NCBI GenBank assembly: GCA_963971225.1
Contig: OZ020269.1
Location: 36,105,264-36,169,263 of the forward strand
Source: Melieria omissa
Lineage: Eukaryota; Arthropoda; Insecta; Diptera; Ulidiidae
DNA length: 64,000 nt
Direction of reading: 5' to 3'
Part shown: positions 43,482 to 52,103 of the stretch, piece by piece
Layout: every line of letters begins with the position of its first letter
How positions within the stretch are numbered: the stretch's first letter is position 1
The notes under the pieces: model-generated
Seen by the model: the letters and a program-made list of their open reading frames with translations, nothing else
Database searches by the model: none
Told to the model about the DNA's origin: nothing
Translations under genes and position numbers: made by a program

Positions 43482-44690
43482 GGTTAGCAGCCCTATTCTG
43501 ACAAACCTAACAAAACTCACCATGCTGACAATTGAATAGATTCTATCAATTGTTAGATTTTCGTATTCTGACCATTTTTGAAAAGCTTTTTATCTAACAC
43601 TTGTCAGAGAAGTTGTCAGGTACGTAGAAGGAGCTGACAAGCGCAAAAAATACTTGCAAAGAAGCAATTTAAGTTAAAAATTTGGAAACATTTCAGCATA
43701 TTTCGGTGTTGGCAATAGAAGAGCAGCTCTTATTAGCGTGTGCTAATTATTTTTGCTCTGGCTAAAATAAATGAAATTGTGAAGAGGAGAAGGCTCTTGA
43801 GGACCTTGCGCGACGAAAGCCACCCTTCTGCTATGCAGGAAAACATTTTCGTTCAAAATTTTCGTTTTTCAAAATCGCTCTTGCCGGGAATAATTTTTGG
43901 ACAATTTTTGCATTGGGGCTGTTTTCCCAGCTTGCAGCTGGGGACTGTTCCTCAAAAATTCCAGCTGCTCCTGCGTAGTTCGCTGAAATCTTGAGACATA
44001 ATAAATATTTAACAATCAAACCAGTCGAATTTGTAAAGAATCCATACTTCCTAGTGGACATTTTATTTGAAATGTTCAAATTTCGCAGCTTATTCTCCTT
44101 CTTTTCCACTAATTTGCCATTCACAGTGAAACCATAACAAACATAACTTTTCAACTCGCTGTGGTGAAATTTTATAGCTTTCGGCTTGTCAGATTTGCGT
44201 AAGAATAGGCTAACAAAAAGTTCTGATCAAAAATCTAACAAGCGTTGAATAGAAAATCAATTGTCAGACTTTTGCCAGAATAGGGCTGTAGGTTAGGTTG
44301 CGGTGGCTGCCTCTATGAGAGACACACTCGGAGGCCTAAAAGGCCCATTGTGATACCACATATTTCACCCGTTTTTGAACTGTGTATGCAACACTGTTTT
44401 GCCAACATATGTTACAGCACACATTTCAAGCGGATGGCGAAAGGGGGGAGGGGACCTACAGTTTAACGCCGAATCCGAACGGCGATTGGCAGTTTTCGTT
44501 CACACTTGGAGGTTTTGCCATTGCCTGCCAAGAGCGCACTTGTGCTTGTAATTCTTCTTGTAATTCTCATTCCCTTCATATGGATAGCGATAGAAGTAGA
44601 CGAGTTGTTCACCAGCCCGAGCCAGGAATCGAACCTGGAGCCTTTGGTTTGAGAAGCCAGCGCTCTACCCGCTTGACTATCGAGGCCGGC
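43482..44690 (-). mobile_element. Second-family tRNA-headed SINE with an inner Harbinger
   Basis: An exact 14-bp duplication TTCTTCACAATGTA (43468-43481 and 44691-44704) flanks it. On the minus strand the head (about 44690-44610) has GTCAAGCGGGTAGAGCGCTGG and the B box GGTTCGATTCC with a perfect 5-bp T-stem. The body shares CCGTTCGGATTCGGCG-TTAAACTGTAGGTC with the other SINE family. Its 3' end, GTGGTATCACAATGGGCC to CCGCAACCTAACC, is the tail that was interrupted by the inner element. Confidence 0.88.
43488..44288 (+). mobile_element. Inner PIF/Harbinger element (801 bp) in the SINE tail
   Basis: CAGCCCTATTCTGACAAACC and GCCAGAATAGGGCTG are inverted ends of the same type as the outer element. 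TAG flanks both sides (43485-43487 and 44289-44291), a variant of the usual TWA. Within it, the plus frame at 43740 reads EIVKRRRLLRTLRDESHPSA followed by ENIFVQNFRFSKSL, like the N-terminal region of Harbinger transposases. The rest is deleted or decayed. Confidence 0.7.
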
Positions 44691-45001
44691 TTCTTCACAA
44701 TGTATGTATATATTCTTTTAGTTTCTAGAGTTCCTAAGTTTAAGCGCACGACACGTCGCGACGCAGGAGCAGCTGAAGCATTTTTTTTTGCAGTTTCTCA
44801 AGGCGCATTTGAATACGAAATTTGAATTTTATAATTTTTGTATGCTTGTCACTTGCTCCTACGGAGGTAACAAATTTCGAAACAATTGTCACCTTTTGAG
44901 CTTTTGAATTTGCTCCAGAATACCAAAAAGTGACAATTGTTACCAAGTATTCAATTGTTACCGAGGTGACTATTGTTTCGGTTGCCAGAATAGGGCTTTT
45001 A

Positions 45002-45500
45002 GTGAGAAATAATTCGATACGTGGTTTTTATTTTTTCGAAAAAAAAAAAAAAAATTGATAGGGTCAACGACGGGTTAAAAGATTATATGGAGAAACTGTG
45101 AAAAAGAAAAATTGACGGGGTCAACGACGGGTTGAAAGTTTATATGAAGGAACTGTGAAAAAACATGAATTAATGGGGCTATTGACTTTAAAGTTGGTAA
45201 AACTATTTAACGAAATCTGACGGGTTCAAGGATAACCTTAAAAGTTTGTATGGAGAACAGTGGCGGATTCAGGGGAGTTTGGGGGTTGAAACCCCTATCC
45301 GAAATATTAGGATCGACTTTAAAACTACATACAAATTAAAAGGCATTTTATAAATATTAAAGAATTACTTTTGAAACCCCCCAAATTTTTCTGAATCCGC
45401 CCCTGATGGAGAAACAAGAATTTTTGGGCCTTTTGACCTCAAATGTGGTGGAAGCATTTCAAATGAAAAATCTGACGGGATCAACAAAGCTTTAAGAAGA
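45002..45500. repeat. Satellite-like repeats, right block
   Basis: GACGGGTTAAAAG-TTTATATG and CTATTGACTTTAAAGTTGGT units continue the array seen at 42846-43220. A hAT MITE (45258-45405) interrupts it. Confidence 0.6.
45258..45405. mobile_element. hAT MITE (148 bp)
   Basis: CAGTGGCGGATTCAGG and (reverse complement of right end) CAGGGGCGGATTCAG are inverted. The 8-bp duplication ATGGAGAA (45250-45257 and 45406-45413) is exact. Confidence 0.93.
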
Positions 45501-46105
45501 ACTTGATTTATTTATAAAAAATATCCTTTCGTAGACTAGAAGTTCATTTTAATCGGTAAATAATTAATGTCATAAACATAAAGTTTTGAACGTTGGAAAA
45601 AGTTAAGAAAGCTGCGTAATTGCACGTCGTGTGTCAAGCCGCTGTGCGTTTGTTTTGACAGTAAGTTTACAAATAAATACGCATTGTGGGCGCAAATGTC
45701 AGAAATGTTATATGCAAAAGCAATATTTACAATAAATTAAACAAACTCATGATAAGTGAATGTGCGAGCATTTGTGTGCAAATGGCTATATCTGCGTCTG
45801 CCGAAAAAGTTGACGTGGAAAAACATCGTGAAAGTTATAACATTGGGGAAAAGTCTTTTGCTAAAACAGTGTGAGATCACAAACATTTTCACTGTTTTTT
45901 ATCGCAGACAGCAGCGTTGGTAGTTTTTTCGCTTGCTTAAAATCTAAGGCCTTGAATGACACCATTGCACTCTAACTTGTGACGTGTAGCTCACACAAAG
46001 TTCAGCTTAGCGACTAACTGCTTTTCTGCCGCAATGATGCGCTAAAATTTAAATTGTACTCAAATTAACGCAAATTGCAGTGAGTAAAAGCAAATAATAT
46101 ACAAT
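45501..46105. other. Unassigned DNA
   Basis: A plus-strand frame at 45686-45874 (62 codons) is not recognisable. No boundary or RNA gene seen. Confidence 0.35.
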
Positions 46106-46364
46106 CGGCCTTATGCTGCATATCGTCATCGTCTGAAAAAATGACGATACGTCTATTTTCGTATGTTGCTCATCGTCAAATCGTCAGTTAACGATGGAGT
46201 GCTATGCTCGTCATCGCTATCGCCTTCGCTTTTCGTCTATCGTCAAATATTTGTATCGTTGAAAATTTTGCTGACGAAACTAAAACGATACTGAAATGAA
46301 ATTTGGATCTCCTGTTTCCCAATGGCTTCCCTTTGCAATGGGGGGGGGGGGGCGTAGTTTTTGC

Positions 46365-49300
46365 TTACTTACTTACTTAACTGGCCATAACAACCCGTTA
46401 TCGGGTTACGGCCTGCCGCAAAACTTCTCTCCAGGCGCCTCTGCTTCGCGCGCGCCTTCTCCAGTTGGTCACACCAAGAGATACCAGGGCCTCTTCCACT
46501 TGGTCCTTCCACCGGAGACACGGCCTCCCTCTTCGCCGTCGACCTCCAACCATCGCATCGAATACCTTTTTCGCCGGAGCTTCGTCGTCCATGCGGCAGA
46601 CATGACCGAGCCAGCGTAGCCGCTGGATGTTAATTCGCTGCGCTACGTCCATGTCCTTATACAGCTCATACAGCTCGTTATTGGTTCGTATGCGATAGTC
46701 GTCACCAACCCGAACAGGGCCGAAGATTTTGCGAAGCACCTTCCTCTCGAACACTCCAAGGGCCGCTATGTCGTTTCGTGTCATTGTCCATGCTTCAGCG
46801 CCATAGAGGAGCACGGGCAAGATAAGCGTCCTATAGAGTGAAAGTTTTGTCGGTCGAGAGAGGTCTCTACTTCTCAATTGCCTACCGAGACCGTAGTAGC
46901 ACCTGTTGGCAAGAGTTATCCTTCGCTTTATCTCCAGACTGACATCATTGCTGCTGTTGATGGCGGTGCCAAGGTAGACGAATTCCTTGACAACTTCAAA
47001 AGCATACCTGTCGGCCTCGACGTGAGACCCTAGCCGCTGCGAGTCCCTGCGTGTAGACAGCATATACTTCGTCTTGCCCTCATTTACCACCAGACCCATT
47101 TTGGCAGATTCTCTTTCGATAGCCGCAAAGGCAGCGGTGACATCTCGCTTGTTACGTCCGATGACATCAATATCATCAGCGTAAGCAAGGAGCTGGACAC
47201 TTTTGTTGAAGATCGTGCCATTACGATGTACACCGGCCTTGCGCAGAACACTCTCCATGGTGAAGTTGAAGAGGTCGCAGGACAAAGGATCACCCTGTCT
47301 GAAACCTCGAACGGTATCAAAGGGGTCGGAGAGGTCACTTCCAACCTTGACGGAGCTGCGCGTATTGCTCAACGTCGCTCTGCAAAGTCTAACGAGCTTT
47401 GCAGGGATACCAAGTTCAGACAATGCGGCATATAGGCGATCCCTTATCGGGCTATCGAATGCTGCCTTGTAATCGATGAAGAGATGGTGTGTATCGATTT
47501 GATTCTCATGGGTCTTCTCCAGGATTTGGCGTAGAGTGAATATCTGGTCGATGGTGGACTTACCAGGTCTAAAGCCGCACTGATAAGGTCCAATCAGCGC
47601 CTTGGCGAGTGGCTTTAGTCTTTCACATAATACGCTCGTCAGGACCTTGTATGCAATGGGAAGTAGGCTGATACCCCTGTAGTTGGCGCATATTGTTGGG
47701 TCGCCTTTCTTCAGCACAGGACAAAGGGCACTGAGGTTCCAATCGTTGGGCATTCGTTCCTCCAGCCATATTTTGCAAATGAGCTGATGCATGCACCCAA
47801 TCAGCTCACCGCCGCCGGCCTTGAACAATTCAGCTGGTAGCCCATCCGGCCCTGCAGCTTTGTTGTTCTTGAGTCGCTGGATAGCGACCCGGACCTCGTC
47901 ATGGCTGGGCGGTGGCACATCCACACCGTCGTCGTCGATTGGTGCCATCTGGACATCTTCACCACTGGCGGTATTGTTCCTTTCGTCGCCTGCGAGCAGC
48001 TTGGTGAAGTGCTCCTTCCACAACCTCAGCACACCCTGCGCATCCGTAACCAGATCCCCGTTTTCGTCTCTGCAAGAAGATGCCCCAGGCTTAAATCCTT
48101 CCGTAAGACGCTTAACTTTTTGGAAGAATTTTCGGGCGTCATTCCTGCTCCTGCACTCCTCGATTTCCTCACGCTCGCGCCTTTCTTGCTCCCGTTTCTT
48201 GCGTCTAAAAAGGCACCTCTCTTTCTTCCTCTCCTCCCGGTATTTTTCTGTCATGGCTCGCGTGGCGGCCGACTGCAGGGTCTTCTTGTATGCAGCATTC
48301 TTCACTGCAGTGGCTGCGCGACACTCTTCATCGTACCACTGGTTTTTTGGTGGTGGGCGTCGAAAACCAAGGACATTTTCTGCGGCGGCGCGCATAGAGT
48401 GGGATAAGTGAGCCCATAATCCGCCGATGTCATCAGGTGGAGAGGGGGAGCGACCGAGCTGGTTGGAGAGTTGAGCGGAGTAGGCTTCGGCTACCCCTTG
48501 TGATCGCAGCTTACTGATGTCCAGCTTTCTTCGCAAACTAGGTTGTGCGGTCTTCGCTGCGCAAAGACGCATGCGTACCTTGGCTGCAACAAGGTAGTGG
48601 TCCGAGTCGATGTTGGGTCCTCGGAACGTGCGCACATCTAGAATGCTAGAAGCATGCCTTCCATCAATCACAATGTGATCAATCTGGTTGCGGGTGGATT
48701 GATCGGGGGATAACCAGGTGGCCTTGTGGATATCGAGGTGCTGGAATCTGGTGCTACTAACTACCATGTTTCGTGCCGCGGCGAAATCGATCAGCCTCAG
48801 ACCGTTGTTCGAAGTGGTCCCATGGAGGCTGAACTGCCCGACTGTGGGGCCAAAGATGCCTTCTCGCCCGACCTTTGCGTTGAAGTCCCCGAGGACAATT
48901 TTGACGTCATGGGCCGGGCACCTGTCGTAGACGTCCTCGAGCTTCGGATAGAAGGCATCCTTGGTCGCATCGTCCTTCTCTTCCGTCGGGGCGTGCGCGC
49001 AAATCAGGCTGATGCTAAAGTATCTAGCTTTGATGCGGATCGAAGCCAGCCGTTCGTTCACCGGAGTGAACCGAGAGACGTGGTGGCGAAGTCTCTTGCT
49101 GACCACAAATCCGCAGCCAAATTCGCGCTTCTCCGCATGGCAGCTGTAGTAGATATCGCAGTCTGCTCGCTTGGAGCAACCTTGTCCTGTCCATCGCATT
49201 TCCTGGATGGCGGTGATGTCAGCCTTACATTTCGTGAGGGCTTCCGCCAGTTGGATAGAGGCACCTTCCCTATAGAGGGTCCGGACATTCCAGGTGCATA

Positions 49301-49620
49301 TCCTCAAATCATGGTCCTTGAATCGTTTGCTGTGGTCGTCAACTTTGTGGGTTCCTTCCGAGGCTTGCTTTTTGGCTTTCATTGGTATTTGGTTTTCCGT
49401 GGCGGGCACCAAACCCTGCGCACAACCCAAATTTTAAGTCCTGGGGATAGGACTCGCTGCACACATTAGTTCACTATTCAGCGGATGCCAAATAGCTATC
49501 CAGAAGGGCCGCGCGGAGGCTGTGCATCAGCTTGGATTGGACAGGGACAAGGATCGTTCTGGCGTTCGCCAGGTTGAACGCAATCAGAGACTTTACCTTG
49601 TATGTCCGCTCCCTTCCTTC
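46365..49620 (-). mobile_element. Full-length RTE-like LINE, copy 3 (3256 bp)
   Basis: An exact 12-bp duplication CGTAGTTTTTGC (46353-46364 and 49621-49632) flanks it. A 190-bp 5' UTR precedes an intact ORF, followed by a very short 3' UTR and a (TAAG)n tail at the 46365 side. Size, layout and tail are those of RTE elements. Identical flanks and the uninterrupted ORF imply a recent insertion. Confidence 0.93.
46398..49430 (-). CDS. RTE-like polyprotein: apurinic endonuclease and reverse transcriptase (1010 aa)
   Basis: One open frame encodes the whole machinery for target-primed reverse transcription. Residues ~40-290 are an APE-type endonuclease: ICTWNVRTL, AIQEMRWTG (catalytic Glu), VLGDFNAKVG, NQIDHIVID and DSDHYLVAAK. 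From residue 393 (MTEKYREERKK) a highly charged linker leads to reverse transcriptase: AAGPDGLPAELFKAGGGEL, NYRGISLLPIAYKVL, LFIDYKAAFDS (Asp ~653), FRQGDPLSCDLFNF and YADD at ~750-753. The C-terminus carries YLGTAINSSNDVSLEIKRRI, LPVLLYGAEAWTMTRND, LRWLGHVCRMDD and an Arg-rich RRRRGRPCLRW. There is no RNase H and no separate ORF1, as in RTE. All catalytic residues visible are intact, so the element may be active or recently so. The ATG at 49430 gives the longest frame; a later in-frame Met (residue 17) is also possible. Confidence 0.93.
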   Translation of the reverse strand: MGCAQGLVPATENQIPMKAKKQASEGTHKVDDHSKRFKDHDLRICTWNVRTLYREGASIQLAEALTKCKADITAIQEMRWTGQGCSKRADCDIYYSCHAEKREFGCGFVVSKRLRHHVSRFTPVNERLASIRIKARYFSISLICAHAPTEEKDDATKDAFYPKLEDVYDRCPAHDVKIVLGDFNAKVGREGIFGPTVGQFSLHGTTSNNGLRLIDFAAARNMVVSSTRFQHLDIHKATWLSPDQSTRNQIDHIVIDGRHASSILDVRTFRGPNIDSDHYLVAAKVRMRLCAAKTAQPSLRRKLDISKLRSQGVAEAYSAQLSNQLGRSPSPPDDIGGLWAHLSHSMRAAAENVLGFRRPPPKNQWYDEECRAATAVKNAAYKKTLQSAATRAMTEKYREERKKERCLFRRKKREQERREREEIEECRSRNDARKFFQKVKRLTEGFKPGASSCRDENGDLVTDAQGVLRLWKEHFTKLLAGDERNNTASGEDVQMAPIDDDGVDVPPPSHDEVRVAIQRLKNNKAAGPDGLPAELFKAGGGELIGCMHQLICKIWLEERMPNDWNLSALCPVLKKGDPTICANYRGISLLPIAYKVLTSVLCERLKPLAKALIGPYQCGFRPGKSTIDQIFTLRQILEKTHENQIDTHHLFIDYKAAFDSPIRDRLYAALSELGIPAKLVRLCRATLSNTRSSVKVGSDLSDPFDTVRGFRQGDPLSCDLFNFTMESVLRKAGVHRNGTIFNKSVQLLAYADDIDVIGRNKRDVTAAFAAIERESAKMGLVVNEGKTKYMLSTRRDSQRLGSHVEADRYAFEVVKEFVYLGTAINSSNDVSLEIKRRITLANRCYYGLGRQLRSRDLSRPTKLSLYRTLILPVLLYGAEAWTMTRNDIAALGVFERKVLRKIFGPVRVGDDYRIRTNNELYELYKDMDVAQRINIQRLRWLGHVCRMDDEAPAKKVFDAMVGGRRRRGRPCLRWKDQVEEALVSLGVTNWRRRARSRGAWREVLRQAVTR

Positions 49621-49632
49621 CGTAGTTTTTGC

Positions 49633-50170
49633 TAGTGGTCACATAACACTTGGCGAACAAGATTGGCTGTGGTTTTTTTTGCAGTCAACTGCGGCTTCGC
49701 CTTCTTTCCGCCTTCCTGATCATTGTAGTGTCTTCCAGACAGAAGTATTGGCTATTTACCAGGCTTCTATATTCGCGAGAACGCATACAAAGCGGATGTC
49801 CACATATACTCGGACAGTCAGGCAGTCATCAAGTAGTTCGCGGGGGCGACTATCTCATCTAAGCTGGTCTTGGACTGGACGAAAATCCCAGCTAGAGGCT
49901 CCTACCTAACCTAGAGGCTCTAATTATTCTGGGAGCCAGGATACAGGGGTATCGTAGGCGACTGCGGGCGGACGAAATCGCCAGAGCGGGTACGCTGCTT
50001 ACCGAGGCGTCATTCTTCCACCCAGTGGAAGCAGATAAAAACAATCATAGAAAATGCAAACTAAGCAAACTGCTTCTGGAGTCAATGTACCAATTGAAAT
50101 GGCATATTTACAAACTTAGCCGGGTTAAAAAGAAAATAATACATACAGTAGGTCAAAGCCAAACTCGTAC
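49633..50170 (+). pseudogene. LINE RNase H remnant interrupted by the RTE
   Basis: Broken plus-strand readings give FRLPDHCSVFQTEVLAIYQA, then HIYSDSQAVIK, ISSKLVLDWTK, and near 49940-50020 WEPGYRGIVGD and VRCLPRRHSSTQW-type pieces in shifting frames. EVLAI and YSDSQA are the catalytic Glu and Asp blocks of LINE-borne RNase H. The RTE sits at its 5' edge. Confidence 0.6.
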
Positions 50171-50700
50171 ACCTTAAGAAAATTACTTCTTTGCCTGCAA
50201 TTTTTTCTTCTAAATAAGTTATTAAGCAATTTTCCGCAAGGACTTTTCATATTTAGAGTGCAAATAAGACTGAAACGAGTTTTGCTTGAAGAATGGGAAA
50301 AAATTGAGTCAAACTATCGCGGAAAGCTGAAGAAAAGTATACCAAATAGACTTGAAATGATAATCAAGAACAAAGAAATACATACTAATTATTAATTAGT
50401 AAGTATTATTTAAACACGAACCGAACAATTGAAATGTACGACACTTATACACAAATGCCGTTGACTTTACTGGGATAAGGAGTGGCAAATGTAATAGGCT
50501 CTTTTTTTCAAATAAAAATAAAAATCATTTGAAGTGACAGAATTTTCTTCATGAAATACCCAAAACATAAAATTTCTCACTCATAGAGTTTCCGTGTTTA
50601 TTTACAATTTAATTCACAACGTTTCGTCTACGTTGCTTGTACAGCATACTGAAGCATTGACGAAACGATGAGTGAGACGATATTCAGCATAAGGCCGAAT

Positions 50701-51361
50701 GTAAAGAATACGCATCTTCAAAAATTTTGCATGCGTGTTTGTTGATGCGGGGTATTGAAACACCGAATTTATTTTCCACTACGTGGAATTTTTTTAATGG
50801 ATTTTATTTTGCCGGTTCGTTTGACAGTCAAATTAAGACTAAAACTTAATTCTACTCCATCTGCCCCAGTCTCGCTGCTGTCACCGCTTTTGTGCTGTCG
50901 CTGCACAAGTCGATCGTGGGAATGGCAAACTGTCTGCTCTTAAGTTCAGGTTACAGTTTGCCAGACCGATCGTCAGCGATTTTGGTGGGAATTACGCGCG
51001 TGTTGAAGTGCTAGCGTTAACTTGTCATTTGTCATTTTTTGCATGCATGTTTATTGATCTTGTTCGTCGAAGCTGATTCGGGATTCGCTAATGTTTTTGT
51101 TGTTGTCGTTTATTGTGTGTATGCTTTTTTGTGTTGCCGATTGGTTTTGCTGCACAAATTGCTGTCATGTCACATGTGATGTGATTTAAAAATTTTAAAT
51201 CCTAATTTAAAATGTTTACAAATATTTTTACGTGGCAAGTTAGAAGTAAAATTATTTGTTTCACATGGTTGATTACATTTTTGAGAGTATGGGAAAACTA
51301 CAAAAAAAGAACTAATGGGCATATTGACTTCAAAATTCGTGAAAACACTTCAAATCAAAAA
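50701..51361. other. Unassigned DNA
   Basis: A GC-richer patch at 50820-51010 is flanked by AT-rich DNA, and the last 60 bp are satellite-like. No gene is supported. Confidence 0.35.
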
Positions 51362-51364
51362 TAA

Positions 51365-52006
51365 CACAGGGCAACAAATTTCGATTTTGTGTCGGCTTTT
51401 CTGGGTTTGACATAAGTTCTAGGGTACTTAGGGAGCGCTGATTTCGAATCCGCAAACCGTTTTTAAAACATAGCGAAAACCAACGAAAAATTGGCATGTT
51501 TATCAACATCAAAGAAAACGCCTTGAAATTCCACATTTTCCGACTTTGAGGTCCAATTACCACGAAATTTTTAAAATCAAAAAAATTAATTACATTGGAA
51601 AAGAAGCCAGGAGGTGTTGTAAATGCCACAAAGTCACAAAAATCATGTCAACCGGCTTGCTGGTTTAGAAATTACCATCGAAAACGTGAAAAAAGTGAAG
51701 GAAAATCCGAAAAAGTGACTATCTATTGACTTTTAATAGGGCGAAAGCACTACTAAAGCACTAAATAAAAATAGTATAAATATTCGACACCTGAATGGTT
51801 CCATGGTGAATGATGTGACCATAAATTTACAATATTAGATTTTATTTTAGTTATTTTAAAAGAGCAATATATGTGGGCCGTAAAACAAGTTTTTGCGAAA
51901 ATGGAAACTAAGTTTTAAAAACGGGTTGCGGATTCGAGATTAGAGGTCCCTAATTACCCTTGAACTGATGTAAAAACCAGAAAAGTCATTTTGCTGTTGA
52001 TCAGTG
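51365..52006. mobile_element. TAA-flanked element with long inverted arms
   Basis: CACAGGGCAACAAATTTCG at the left and (reverse complement of the right end) CACTGATCAACAGCAAAATG are related, bordered by TAA (51362-51364 and 52007-52009). The left arm (51365-51480) is the inverse of the right arm (51890-52006), including GTTTTAAAAACGG and GCGGATTCG. It interrupts a satellite unit, whose halves lie at 51300-51361 and 52010-52103. Relatives are at 25690 and 30611. PIF/Harbinger-type duplication, no transposase. Confidence 0.6.
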
Positions 52007-52103
52007 TAATTAGATACGTGTTTTAATTTTGTTTTTTTTTGAAAATCGAAATCTAACGGGCAAACCAAGGGTTAGAAGATTTTATGGAAAACATATTTTA
52101 ATA

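Larger units (their letters stand above)
43221..44998. mobile_element. Outer PIF/Harbinger-type element with nested insertions
   Basis: CAGCCCTATTCTGGCA at the left and TGCCAGAATAGGGCTT at the right are inverted, with TTA on each side (43218-43220 and 44999-45001). It was inserted into the satellite array. Its own unique sequence is short; most of the length is a SINE (43482-44690) with another Harbinger inside. Confidence 0.75.
46106..50697. mobile_element. DNA element with CGGCCTTATGCTG ends containing an RTE
   Basis: CGGCCTTATGCTGCATATCG at the left and (reverse complement of the right end) CGGCCTTATGCTGAATATCG differ by one base and are flanked by AAT (46103-46105, 50698-50700). ATCGTC/GACGAT motifs cluster inside both ends. 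Most of the 4.6 kb is the RTE copy and an older LINE piece, so the element itself was shorter. No transposase was seen; a 3-bp duplication would suggest PIF/Harbinger. Confidence 0.55.

Noticed and set aside
44615..44690. A tRNA-like sequence with a perfect T-stem and GGTTCGATTCC B box
   Set aside because: It is joined directly to a SINE body inside a 14-bp target duplication, the acceptor stem does not pair properly and the anticodon arm is distorted, so it is a SINE head and not a tRNA gene.
47791..48411. Long plus-strand frames (up to 206 codons) rich in Ser and Leu
   Set aside because: They are antisense to the RTE polyprotein and recur antisense in the other two RTE copies; the Ser/Leu-rich composition is what the reverse of the charged linker gives.
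48726..49469. 247-codon plus-strand frame
   Set aside because: Antisense shadow of the RTE endonuclease; no family resemblance.
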